The notes under the pieces: model-generated
Told to the model about the DNA's origin: nothing
What the model saw: the letters and a program-made list of their open reading frames with translations, nothing else
Database searches by the model: none
Translations under genes and position numbers: made by a program
Shown: piece by piece, positions 36,934 through 45,460 of the stretch
Layout: the number at the start of each line of letters is the position of its first letter
Position numbering within the stretch: position 1 is the first letter of the stretch
Origin: Geofilum rhodophaeum
Lineage (GTDB): Bacteria; Bacteroidota; Bacteroidia; Bacteroidales; Marinilabiliaceae
Length of the DNA stretch: 64,000 bases
Direction: 5' to 3'
Assembly (NCBI RefSeq): GCF_002210225.1
Contig: NZ_MWUJ01000004.1
Coordinates: forward strand, 1-64,000

Positions 36934-37605
36934 ATGGCAAAATACAGTCGCAGTGAAGTGGTCACAGCTATGAAAGCTACCGGAGTAGTACCCGTTTTCT
37001 TTCATGCCGACCTCGAAACCAGTAAGAATGTCCTGAAGGCCTGCTACGACGGCGGCATTCGGGTTTTTGAATTTGTAAACCGGGGCGATTTTGCCCATGA
37101 GATTTTTGGGGAACTCAACAAGTACGCGCTCAAGGAATTACCGGGTATGATTTTGGGTGCCGGCTCCATTGTGGAAGCGGCCACTACTGCCCTTTACATT
37201 CAGCTGGGTGCCAACTTTATTGTTTCTCCCTTGTTGAACGAAGATATGGCCAAAACATGCAATCGCAGAGGCGTAGCCTGGTCGCCCGGTTGCGGCACCA
37301 TTTCTGAAATCAACAAGGCCCAGGAACTGGGTGCTGAGGTGGTGAAACTATTCCCTGCCTCAGAAATCGGCGGCCCCTCCTTTGTGAAGGCCGTTAAGGG
37401 ACCCATGCCCTGGACCAACATCATGCCTACCGGCGGGGTAGATACCTCTGAAGCCAACCTTAAAGGCTGGTTCAGTGCCGGAGTGACTTGTGTGGGTATG
37501 GGCTCCAACCTTTTCCCCAAGGAGCTTCTTGAAAAAGGAGATTTTGCCGGACTTACTGCCAAAGTGAAAGAACTGATGGCAACCATTAATAAAGTAAAAA
37601 ATTAG
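36934..37605 (+). CDS. kdgA: KDPG/KHG aldolase
   Basis: KdgA cleaves 2-keto-3-deoxy-6-phosphogluconate to pyruvate and glyceraldehyde-3-phosphate. The 223-residue class I aldolase has the catalytic glutamate E46 in FEFVNR, the Schiff-base lysine K138 in VVKLFPASE, and the phosphate loop MPTGGVDTSEAN. The ATG at 36934 follows a typical A-rich leader; a TTG at 36898 adds 12 lysine-rich residues and overlaps the terminator tail, so it was rejected. It completes the KDG branch begun by KduI/KduD or any mannonate dehydratase. Confidence 0.95.
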   Translation: MAKYSRSEVVTAMKATGVVPVFFHADLETSKNVLKACYDGGIRVFEFVNRGDFAHEIFGELNKYALKELPGMILGAGSIVEAATTALYIQLGANFIVSPLLNEDMAKTCNRRGVAWSPGCGTISEINKAQELGAEVVKLFPASEIGGPSFVKAVKGPMPWTNIMPTGGVDTSEANLKGWFSAGVTCVGMGSNLFPKELLEKGDFAGLTAKVKELMATINKVKN

Positions 37606-37609
37606 CATT

Positions 37610-38458
37610 ATGACAGCCGCAATCAAAGAATTGAATCTTAAAGGCAAGGTCGCTGTGGTAACCGGTGGTGGTGGCGTAATTTGCTCCACCATGGCCCGCG
37701 CCCTGGCCGCACATGGCGTTAAAACCGCCATTCTCGACCTGAATCTGGAAGCAGCCCAAAAAGTAGCTGCTGAAATCAAAGCCGAATCGGGTGTGGAATC
37801 CCTTGGTTTTTCGGCCAACGTGCTCGACCGGGCTTCTCTGGAAGCCGCCAAAAAGGACATCAACCAAAAACTGGGAAAAATCGACTACCTGGTAAATGGT
37901 GCCGGAGGCAACGCAGCAACCGCCACCTCCAAGGTGGAGAAAATGAAGGACGGCGACGCTTTGGAAGACACCTTCTTTGGCTTGCAGCTGGAAGGTTTCG
38001 ACAAGACCTTCGACCTCAACTTTAAGGGCACCCTGCTGCCCACCCTGGTGTTTGCTACGGACATGGTGGAAAACAAATTCGGAGGCATCGTCAACATTTC
38101 GTCGATGAACTCTTACCGTCCCCTCACCCGCATTCCGGCCTACTCGGCCTCTAAAGCAGCCATCAACAACTTTACCCAATGGCTGGCCGTGCACTTTGCC
38201 AACACCGGCATTCGTGTCAACGCCATTGCTCCCGGCTTTTTGCTCACCAACCAGAACCGCTTTTTGTTGGTAGATGAAAAAACAGGAGAAGCCACGCCTC
38301 GCGGACAAAAAATTATGAACGGCACGCCTATGGAGCGTTACGGAACACCAGAGGAACTCTCGGGAACACTGCTGTATTTGTTGTCGGACTGGGCCGAATT
38401 CATTACCGGGGTAGTAATTCCGGTTGACGGCGGCTTCAGTGCTTACAGCGGCGTTTAA
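37610..38458 (+). CDS. uxuB: SDR-type D-mannonate oxidoreductase (fructuronate reductase)
   Basis: This SDR probably reduces D-fructuronate to D-mannonate with NAD(P)H. Bacillus-type UxuB enzymes belong to the SDR family, unlike the long-chain enzyme of E. coli. The 282-residue sequence has the nucleotide motif TGGGGVI at 18-24, NGAGG near 96-100 and catalytic Tyr178/Lys182 in YSASK, with the SDR DGG end (VDGGFSAYSG). It lies four bases after kdgA and shares the operon with uxaC and uxaE, which supply fructuronate. The substrate is assigned from context. Confidence 0.85.
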   Translation: MTAAIKELNLKGKVAVVTGGGGVICSTMARALAAHGVKTAILDLNLEAAQKVAAEIKAESGVESLGFSANVLDRASLEAAKKDINQKLGKIDYLVNGAGGNAATATSKVEKMKDGDALEDTFFGLQLEGFDKTFDLNFKGTLLPTLVFATDMVENKFGGIVNISSMNSYRPLTRIPAYSASKAAINNFTQWLAVHFANTGIRVNAIAPGFLLTNQNRFLLVDEKTGEATPRGQKIMNGTPMERYGTPEELSGTLLYLLSDWAEFITGVVIPVDGGFSAYSGV

Positions 38459-38471
38459 TGCTGCAAAACCT

Positions 38472-38499
38472 GGTCTTTGCCGCACTTGCGGCAAAGACC
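38472..38499 (+). other. Intergenic RNA hairpin without U-tract
   Basis: A perfect 12-bp stem (GGTCTTTGCCGC, loop ACTT) lies between uxuB and the second PfkB gene but is followed by CATTATTCACC rather than a U-run, so it looks like an RNA processing or stabilising element more than a terminator. Confidence 0.6.
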
Positions 38500-38526
38500 C
38501 ATTATTCACCTTAAAATCAAACAGTC

Positions 38527-39606
38527 ATGAGCATACAACTTAAAGACAACTGCAAGTGGTCCCTGATCGTCCCCACCAGTATGGGGGTACGCATCACCCC
38601 GGTAAACGGCCAGCCCGTTCACAGCAGCGATACCTTTCAAATGCAAGCCACCAGTGCGGAGACCAACGTAGCGAGCATAGCTTCCTACCTGGGTCTGCCG
38701 GTTAAAGTACTGACCACCTTTGTAAAAGGCAGTCCCGTGGCCCAATTCATCAAGAGCAACCTGCGCAACCGCCACATGGAATACGAAGGCCCCGAGGTGG
38801 AGCAGGGCGATCCCTGGGGTTACCGCCACCAGTTCAACATTGCCGACAGCGGCTACGGCTCGCGCGGTCCCCGTGTTCAAAACGACCGTGCTGGCGAAGT
38901 GGGACGCACGCTCAACGTGAAGGACTTCGATCTGGACCGCATTTTCGGTCAGGAAGGCGTGCAGATTGTGCACCTTTCGGGACTCATCGCTGCCCTTTCG
39001 CCCGACACCGGAAACTTCTGTCTGGAACTGGCCCGGGCTGCCAAAAAGCACGGCACCCGCATTTCCTTCGACCTGAATCACCGCGCCACCTTTTGGAAAG
39101 GCCGCGAAAAAGAACTGCGTGAAATCTTTACCGAAATTGCTTCGGTAACCGACATATTGATTGGTAACGAGGAAGACTTCCAGCTCTGCCTGGGCATTCA
39201 AGGTCCCGAAGCGGGCGGAAAAGCCATTGGCGACAAAATCGACAGCTTCAAGGAAATGATTCTGCGTGTTAAGAAGTCCTTCCCCAACGCCAGTGTGTTC
39301 ACCAACACCCTGCGCGAAGTCATCAGCGCCAACGATCACCTCTGGGGTGGCCTCATGCTCGAAGGCGACAACTGGCATGTGGTGGAACCGCGTCCCATCA
39401 GGGTACTCGACCGCATTGGCGGTGGCGATGGCTTTGTGGGTGGCCTGCTCTACGGTATTCTCAAAGGCTGGGAAGCGGAGAAATGGATTCAGTTTGGCTG
39501 GGCCACCGGCGCCCTGGCTACGACCTTCCTGACCGATTACGCACAGCCTGCCGATGAAGACATGGTATGGAGCGTATGGAGTGGCAACGCACGCGTAAAA
39601 CGCTAA
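38527..39606 (+). CDS. Second PfkB family sugar (acid) kinase
   Basis: This 359-residue ribokinase-fold kinase resembles KdgK but is clearly diverged: it starts WSLIVPTSMGVRITPV, has ATSAETNVASIASYLG in place of the GGGEANVA stretch, and ends with the signature DRIGGGDGFVGG with catalytic D301. Having a second sugar-acid kinase 1.7 kb from kdgK suggests another substrate. Because it is followed, after 10 bases, by a LarA-like epimerase gene and then gnd, gluconate (or mannonate) is an attractive candidate. KDG remains the conservative alternative. Confidence 0.85.
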   Translation: MSIQLKDNCKWSLIVPTSMGVRITPVNGQPVHSSDTFQMQATSAETNVASIASYLGLPVKVLTTFVKGSPVAQFIKSNLRNRHMEYEGPEVEQGDPWGYRHQFNIADSGYGSRGPRVQNDRAGEVGRTLNVKDFDLDRIFGQEGVQIVHLSGLIAALSPDTGNFCLELARAAKKHGTRISFDLNHRATFWKGREKELREIFTEIASVTDILIGNEEDFQLCLGIQGPEAGGKAIGDKIDSFKEMILRVKKSFPNASVFTNTLREVISANDHLWGGLMLEGDNWHVVEPRPIRVLDRIGGGDGFVGGLLYGILKGWEAEKWIQFGWATGALATTFLTDYAQPADEDMVWSVWSGNARVKR

Positions 39607-39616
39607 ATAAAACATT

Positions 39617-40891
39617 ATGGTATTTTATCAACGCGGATCAGAAACAGAAGAGCTGTCGTCGAACGACTTGAGGACAGCCCTTCATGAGGCCCTGGATAAG
39701 CTGGGCAAGCGCCAAAAGGTGCTGGCCATACCGCCAGACTATACCCGTCTGCACTCCAAGGCCGGAGAAATAACTGCCCACGCCTGGGAATACTACGGCG
39801 ACAAGCTCACCGATATTTTGCCGGCATTGGGGACTCATGTGGCCATGACGCCGGAAGAAATCAGCGACATGTTTCCAAAGGTGCCGCACGATTTGTTTCG
39901 GGTGCACGACTGGCGCAACGATGTAGTTACCCTGGGCGTAGTTCCCGGCGACTACATCGCTGAAATTACCGACGGCCGCATCTCCTACGACTGGCCCGCC
40001 CAGGTGAATAAGATGCTGGTGGAAGGTCAGCACGACCTCATCCTGAGCATTGGCCAGGTAGTGCCCCATGAGGTAATTGGCATGGCCAACTACAACAAAA
40101 ACATCTTTGTAGGCACCGGTGGTGCCGAGGGCATCAACAAGAGTCACTTTATTGGCGCCGCCTACGGCATGGAACGCATTATGGGGCGCGCCAACAATCC
40201 GGTGCGCCGGGTGCTGAATTACGCCTCGGAGCACTTTGCCCAGGATTTGCCCATTGTTTATGTGCAAACCGTCATCGGTCGCAACAAAGCCGGCAAGCTG
40301 GTTACCCGCGGCATCTTCATCGGCGACGATGAAGAGGTATTTGAAATGGCCGCCGACTTGTCGATCAAGGTCAACTTCGAAATGGTGGCCGAGCCCCTGA
40401 AGAAGGTCGTTGTATACCTCGACCCTTCGGAATTCCGCAGCACCTGGTTGGGCAACAAGAGCATCTACCGTACCCGTATGGCCCTGGCCGACGGGGCCGA
40501 GTTGATTGTTTTGGCCCCTGCACTTAAAGAATTTGGGGAGGACAAGACCATCGACAAGCTCATTCGTAAGTACGGCTATTGTGGTACGCCCAAAACGCTG
40601 GAGTATGTGGAGAACAATGAGGACATGAAAAACAATCTGGGTGCAGCCGCCCACCTCATCCACGGCAGCTCCGAGGGGCGCTTTTCGGTGACTTATTGTC
40701 CGGGCCACCTCAGCCGGGAAGAAATTGAGTCGGTACACTTCCAATACGCCGATTTAAACGAGATGCTGAAGCGCTACAATCCCGAAACGCTGAAAGATGG
40801 TTTCAACACTTTGCCCGATGGCGAGGAAATTTTCTATATTTCGAACCCTGCGGTGGGCCTTTGGGCGCACAAGGATCGTTTCAACGATTAA
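39617..40891 (+). CDS. LarA-like nickel-dependent hydroxyacid racemase/epimerase
   Basis: This 424-residue protein belongs to the LarA (DUF2088) family, which epimerises the alpha-carbon of 2-hydroxy acids with a nickel pincer nucleotide. Key LarA residues are conserved: R44 in DYTR, H74 in GTHVAMTPEE, H151 in VPHEV, K161 in NKNIFVG (the lysine that anchors the cofactor) and H177 in NKSHF. Families relatives include lactate, malate and D-gluconate 2-epimerases. In a uronate operon with uxuB upstream, conversion of D-mannonate to D-gluconate is the logical reaction; this is inference. The cofactor genes larB, larC and larE are not in the window. Confidence 0.85.
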   Translation: MVFYQRGSETEELSSNDLRTALHEALDKLGKRQKVLAIPPDYTRLHSKAGEITAHAWEYYGDKLTDILPALGTHVAMTPEEISDMFPKVPHDLFRVHDWRNDVVTLGVVPGDYIAEITDGRISYDWPAQVNKMLVEGQHDLILSIGQVVPHEVIGMANYNKNIFVGTGGAEGINKSHFIGAAYGMERIMGRANNPVRRVLNYASEHFAQDLPIVYVQTVIGRNKAGKLVTRGIFIGDDEEVFEMAADLSIKVNFEMVAEPLKKVVVYLDPSEFRSTWLGNKSIYRTRMALADGAELIVLAPALKEFGEDKTIDKLIRKYGYCGTPKTLEYVENNEDMKNNLGAAAHLIHGSSEGRFSVTYCPGHLSREEIESVHFQYADLNEMLKRYNPETLKDGFNTLPDGEEIFYISNPAVGLWAHKDRFND

Positions 40892-40999
40892 AAAAGAGCA
40901 ATTACCCGTTCGCGTAACCCGAAAAGTGACCGCTCCTCCAAACAAAGCAGAGCAGTAAGACGTTCGGGAAACAACAAACAAATAAAAACAGTTTATTAT

Positions 41000-42454
41000 A
41001 TGAAAGCATTATCTGACATTGGCCTGGTTGGTCTGGCCGTTATGGGCGAAAATCTGGTGCTGAACATGGAAAGCAAGGGCTTTCAGGTGTCGGTTTTCAA
41101 CCGTTCTACCGACAAGGTGGACAATTTTGTGAATGGCCGCGCCAAAGGCAAAAACATCAAAGGCACCCACAGCCTCGAGGAGCTGGTACAATCGCTGGAG
41201 CGTCCGCGTAAAGTGATGCTGATGATTAAGGCCGGTAAGGCCGTAGATGCCACCATCGACAGCCTTATTCCGCTGTTGGAGGAAGGCGACATCATCATCG
41301 ACGGCGGCAACACCCACTTCCCCGACACCGATCGCAGGACCGCTTATGTAGAAAGCAAGGGCTTGCTCTACATTGGAACCGGCGTTTCCGGTGGTGAAGA
41401 AGGTGCCCTGCTGGGCCCCTCCATCATGCCCGGTGGCTCCACCAAGGCCTGGCCCCTGGTGAAGCCCATTTTCCAAAGCATTGCGGCCCAAGTGGAAGAC
41501 GGTACGCCCTGTTGCGACTGGGTGGGTGAAAACGGTGCCGGTCACTTCGTTAAAATGGTACACAACGGCATTGAGTACGGCGACATGCAGCTGATCAACG
41601 AAGCCTACCACATCATGAAAGATGTATTGGGCATGTCGGCCGACGAAATGCACGAGGTCTTTAAAAAGTGGAATGAGGGTCCCCTCGACTCCTACCTCAC
41701 CGAAATTACCCGCGACATTCTGGCCTTCAAAGACGAAGACGGTCAGCCCCTGGTCGACAAGATTCTGGATACTGCGGGACAAAAAGGAACGGGTAAATGG
41801 ACCGCTGTGTCGGCCCTCGACCTGGGTATTCCCTTGACTTTGATCGGCGAAGCGGTGTTCTCACGCTGCCTGTCGGCCATCAAAGAAGAGCGCGTAGCCG
41901 CCTCCAAAGTACTCAAAGGTCCCAAGCCCGAATTCAAGGGCGACAAGGAGCAATTGTTGAAGGACCTGGAATCGGCACTTTACGCCTCCAAGGTGGTTTC
42001 CTATGCCCAGGGTTATGCCCTGATGGCTGCGGCTGCTCAGGAGTACGGCTGGAAACTGAACTACGGCGGCATTGCGCTGATGTGGCGCGGTGGTTGCATC
42101 ATCCGTTCGGTCTTCTTAGGCAAAATCAAGGAAGCCTTCGACAAGAACGAAAACCTGACCAACCTCTTGCTCGATCCCTTCTTTAAGGATGTGATGGACA
42201 AGGCACAGGACGGCTGGCGCCGCGTAGTGGCTACCGCTGTAATGAACGGCATCCCCGCTCCCGCCATTGCCACCGCCCTCAACTATTTCGATGGCTACCG
42301 CAGTGAGCGCCTGCCCGCCAACCTGCTGCAGGCCCAGCGCGATTACTTTGGTGCTCATACCTATGAGCGCATCGACAAACCGCGTGGTGAGTTCTTCCAC
42401 ACCAACTGGACCGGAAGAGGTGGAACTACCGCCTCCACCACCTATAATGTTTAA
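41000..42454 (+). CDS. gnd: 6-phosphogluconate dehydrogenase, decarboxylating
   Basis: Gnd oxidatively decarboxylates 6-phosphogluconate to ribulose-5-phosphate, CO2 and NADPH. The 484-residue product has the N-terminal Rossmann motif GLVGLAVMGENL, NRST (NADP selectivity), GVSGGEEGALLGPSIMPGG, and the catalytic HFVKMVHNGIEYGDMQ segment. Length is normal. Its usual partners zwf and pgl are absent; instead it lies 108 bases after the LarA-like gene in a uronate operon, which suggests that 6-phosphogluconate is made here from gluconate. A hairpin follows the gene. Confidence 0.96.
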   Translation: MKALSDIGLVGLAVMGENLVLNMESKGFQVSVFNRSTDKVDNFVNGRAKGKNIKGTHSLEELVQSLERPRKVMLMIKAGKAVDATIDSLIPLLEEGDIIIDGGNTHFPDTDRRTAYVESKGLLYIGTGVSGGEEGALLGPSIMPGGSTKAWPLVKPIFQSIAAQVEDGTPCCDWVGENGAGHFVKMVHNGIEYGDMQLINEAYHIMKDVLGMSADEMHEVFKKWNEGPLDSYLTEITRDILAFKDEDGQPLVDKILDTAGQKGTGKWTAVSALDLGIPLTLIGEAVFSRCLSAIKEERVAASKVLKGPKPEFKGDKEQLLKDLESALYASKVVSYAQGYALMAAAAQEYGWKLNYGGIALMWRGGCIIRSVFLGKIKEAFDKNENLTNLLLDPFFKDVMDKAQDGWRRVVATAVMNGIPAPAIATALNYFDGYRSERLPANLLQAQRDYFGAHTYERIDKPRGEFFHTNWTGRGGTTASTTYNV

Positions 42455-42467
42455 GTAAAACCTTTTC

Positions 42468-42492
42468 GGAGTGGGGCCTCGGGCCCCACTCC
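42468..42492 (+). other. Stable hairpin after gnd
   Basis: A perfect 11-bp GC-rich stem (GGAGTGGGGCC, loop TCG) is followed by ATTTCC, then a second six-bp hairpin at 42501-42516. The lack of a U-run argues against a strong terminator; partial attenuation or mRNA protection before the TRAP genes is possible. Confidence 0.6.
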
Positions 42493-42603
42493 ATTTCCAA
42501 TCAGCCTTTGGGCTGAGCCCATCCCACATAAACCACAAAACCATGCGGGTCTTTGCAAAATCATACTGCACCAACCTGCACTCATTACTTAAATACAACC
42601 ATA

Positions 42604-43638
42604 ATGAAAACATCATTCGCGCTAACGTTCCTTTTTACCGCCCTGCTGCTCAGCTCGTGCGGACTAAAAAGTGACGTTAAAGTGTTGAAGCTGGGGCACA
42701 CCCTCGACACCAAGCACTCGGTTCACATTGCCATGGAATATATGGCTGAAAGGGTGGAGGAAATCTCCGAAGGAAAACTCCGGGTAGAAGTGTATCCGGG
42801 CGGGGTTCTCGGCACCGAGCGAGAGAGTCTGGAGCTCCTGCAATTGGGCAGTCTCGACCTTACCAAAGTGTCTGCAGCGGCCATGGAGGGCTTTGTCGAA
42901 GAATACAAGGTCTTTGGACTTCCCTACATTTTCACCAGCAAGGAACACGCCTACAGTGTACTCGACGGGCCCATCGGCAAATCCATGCTGGCCAAGGGCG
43001 AACAGTTTTGGCTGCGTGGCCTCTGTTTCTACGATGCGGGCGCACGGAGCTTTTACACCGCCAAACCGATACATACGCCAGCTGATTTGGCGGGACTAAA
43101 AATAAGGGTCATGCAAAGCATTACTGCGGTGGAAATGATTCGCGCCATGGGTGGTTCGCCCACGCCCATCTCCTGGGGCGAACTCTATACGGCCCTGCAA
43201 AGCGGAGTTGTAGACGGAGCGGAGAACAACCCCCCCAGCTTTTACCTCTCACACCACTATGAGGTAAGCGGCAACTACACCCTTAACGAGCACACCATGA
43301 TTCCGGATGTAATGATCATGAGCACCCATGCCTGGGGCAAACTCAACGATCAGGAAAAAGCCTGGTTGCAACAAGCCGTTGAAGAATCGGTAGGGGTTCA
43401 GCGCAAGGAATGGCAAAAATCGGAAGAAGCCTCGCTGGCCGCACTGGCCGAAGAAGGGGTCAACATTATTGTGCCCGACAAGCAACCCTTTATCGATGCG
43501 GTTCAAGGGGTGTACAACATTTACCGCGACAACGAAAGGGTGTACGACCTGATTCAGGACATTCGCAATGCCAACCCTCCTCAGGCAGAAGCCCTGGAGA
43601 CTTCCACCGAAGACCTGGAAAATTTAACGGAACAATAA
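42604..43638 (+). CDS. TRAP transporter solute-binding lipoprotein, DctP family
   Basis: This subunit captures the substrate for a Na+-driven TRAP importer. From the ATG at 42604 it has 344 residues with a lipobox (LLLSSC, Cys19), so it is membrane-anchored rather than a free periplasmic protein. DctP landmarks include GHTLDTKHSVH, GGVLGTERE, GARSFY and the carboxylate-binding arginine R168 in GLKIRVM. Many DctP proteins bind uronates, which fits the operon. An earlier in-frame TTG was rejected because the lipobox would be buried. Confidence 0.93.
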   Translation: MKTSFALTFLFTALLLSSCGLKSDVKVLKLGHTLDTKHSVHIAMEYMAERVEEISEGKLRVEVYPGGVLGTERESLELLQLGSLDLTKVSAAAMEGFVEEYKVFGLPYIFTSKEHAYSVLDGPIGKSMLAKGEQFWLRGLCFYDAGARSFYTAKPIHTPADLAGLKIRVMQSITAVEMIRAMGGSPTPISWGELYTALQSGVVDGAENNPPSFYLSHHYEVSGNYTLNEHTMIPDVMIMSTHAWGKLNDQEKAWLQQAVEESVGVQRKEWQKSEEASLAALAEEGVNIIVPDKQPFIDAVQGVYNIYRDNERVYDLIQDIRNANPPQAEALETSTEDLENLTEQ

Positions 43639-43655
43639 CTCATAATACTACAACT

Positions 43656-44144
43656 ATGACATTCAGAGCACGCATAGATAAAGTTCTCGAAATTGCCCTG
43701 GTGGTTTTAATGGGCGCCCTGGTGTTGGACGTGGTATGGCAGGTAGCCAGTCGCTACATTTTCAGCAATCCCAGCTCCTTTACCGATGAGCTGGCCACCT
43801 TTTTGCTGATATGGGTGGGCCTGGCTGGTGCGGCCTATGTAAAAGGCAAGCACGAACACCTGGCCATCGACATTTTACATACCAAAATGGGACCTCGCAC
43901 CCTCAACCACACCATGATCTTCATCAATGTATTGGTCATAATTTTTTGCCTGGCCATTATGGTCGTAGGCGGCAGTTGGCTGGTATACACCCGTTTTGTA
44001 TTGGGACAGCTTTCGGCAGCCCTGCAAATACCGGTGGGCTACGTTTACGCCATTGTACCCATCAGCGGTTTGCTGATGACCTATTATGCCATCGACGACA
44101 TTGCGCACCTGGTAAAAAATTACAAAACCCTTAAACAAGCATAA
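43656..44144 (+). CDS. TRAP transporter small permease, DctQ family
   Basis: This 162-residue inner-membrane protein has four predicted helices (e.g. LEIALVVLMGALVLDVVWQV and MIFINVLVIIFCLAIMVVGG, each at most partly quoted) and the DctQ motif SRYIFSNPSSFTDELATFLL. It pairs with the DctM subunit. The start is set at the ATG at 43656, 17 bases after the dctP stop, which gives normal family length; an in-frame extension back to 43410 lies wholly inside dctP. Confidence 0.92.
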   Translation: MTFRARIDKVLEIALVVLMGALVLDVVWQVASRYIFSNPSSFTDELATFLLIWVGLAGAAYVKGKHEHLAIDILHTKMGPRTLNHTMIFINVLVIIFCLAIMVVGGSWLVYTRFVLGQLSAALQIPVGYVYAIVPISGLLMTYYAIDDIAHLVKNYKTLKQA

Positions 44145-44146
44145 CC

Positions 44147-45451
44147 ATGGAATTGGATATATTAGGAATTGTAGTACTGGTCGGCTCCTTCATCTTATTT
44201 TTGACCATTGGGGTGCCGGTAGCCTTCAGCATTGGCCTGTCAGCACTGGCCACCATGCTGGTTAGTTTTGACGCCCTCCCTGCCTTTGCCACCATGGCCC
44301 AACGCATGGCTACGGGACTCGAAAGCTTTTCGCTTTTGGCCATCCCCTTCTTCATACTGGCGGGACAACTCATGAACTCGGGCGGAATAGCCATGCGACT
44401 CATCGAATTTGCCAAAGTGCTGGTAGGTCGCTTCCCGGGAGGACTGGCTTTTGTAAATGTAATGGCCAATATGCTCTTTGGTGCCATTTCTGGCTCAGCA
44501 GCCGCATCGGCCTCTGCCATTGGCTCCATTATGGGACCACAAATGAAAAAAGAGGGTTATGAAGAAAACTTCTCAGCAGCCATCAACGTGACTTCGGCCA
44601 CTACGGGATTGGCCATTCCCCCCAGCAACGTATTGATCGTGTATTCGCTGGCATCGGGGGGCGTTTCTATTGCTGCCCTTTTTATGGCGGGTTACATTCC
44701 GGGAATCTTAACCGGTTTGGCCCTGATGCTGGTAGGAGGAGTTTATGCCTACCGCAAAAAGTATCCCCTGGGTGAAGCCATTGGTTTTAAAGCCGGAGTT
44801 AAAAAATTCATTGCCGCCATCCCCAGTCTTTTCATGCTCGTTATTGTAATTGGAGGAATTGTGGCCGGTTATTTTACCGCAACCGAAGCCTCAGCCATTG
44901 CCGTGGTCTACTGTCTTGCCCTGGCATTTTTCTACAAAGAAGTAAAGATGAAAGATTTACCATCTATTTTGGTAAAAACAGTCAAAACCACAGGCATTGT
45001 TATGCTGCTGATTGCCACCTCCATCGGTCTCTCCTGGGTAATGTCTTTTGAGAACATTCCGCAGACCGTGAGCGACGGACTCCTTTCGGTTTCGTCCAAT
45101 CCCTTCGTTATTCTGCTGATGATCAACCTCATACTTTTGTTTGTGGGCATCTTTATGGATATGACCCCGGCGGTATTGATCTTCACCCCCATTTTTCTGC
45201 CTATAGTAACCACACAGCTGGGTCTGGACCCCATTCACTTCGGTATCATTATGATTCTGAACCTGAATATCGGTTTGTGTACCCCACCCGTAGGTTCCGT
45301 GTTATTCATCGGTTGCAGTGTGGCCAACCTGAAGATTCAGGATGTGGTAAAACCCTTGATTCCCTTCTTTATCGCCATGATTGCGGTATTGATTATAATC
45401 ACCTTCTTCCCATCCATTACCATGTTTGTTCCCCGCCTTTTTGGGTTTTAA
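44147..45451 (+). CDS. TRAP transporter large permease, DctM family
   Basis: This 434-residue protein is the Na+-coupled transport subunit, with about eleven hydrophobic segments. DctM landmarks include IPFFILAGQLMNSGGIAMRL near residue 64, GAISGSAAASASAIGSIMGP near 106, and the LGLDPIHFGIIMILNLNIGL stretch near the C-terminus. It lies two bases after the dctQ stop and 9 bases before the lacI-type gene. Together with the two preceding genes it probably imports galacturonate or related uronates released from pectin. Confidence 0.95.
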   Translation: MELDILGIVVLVGSFILFLTIGVPVAFSIGLSALATMLVSFDALPAFATMAQRMATGLESFSLLAIPFFILAGQLMNSGGIAMRLIEFAKVLVGRFPGGLAFVNVMANMLFGAISGSAAASASAIGSIMGPQMKKEGYEENFSAAINVTSATTGLAIPPSNVLIVYSLASGGVSIAALFMAGYIPGILTGLALMLVGGVYAYRKKYPLGEAIGFKAGVKKFIAAIPSLFMLVIVIGGIVAGYFTATEASAIAVVYCLALAFFYKEVKMKDLPSILVKTVKTTGIVMLLIATSIGLSWVMSFENIPQTVSDGLLSVSSNPFVILLMINLILLFVGIFMDMTPAVLIFTPIFLPIVTTQLGLDPIHFGIIMILNLNIGLCTPPVGSVLFIGCSVANLKIQDVVKPLIPFFIAMIAVLIIITFFPSITMFVPRLFGF

Positions 45452-45460
45452 ACTAAGCGA

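Noticed and set aside
38472-38499. Calling the hairpin a terminator
   Set aside because: The stem is perfect but has no U-tract after it, and the operon evidently continues.
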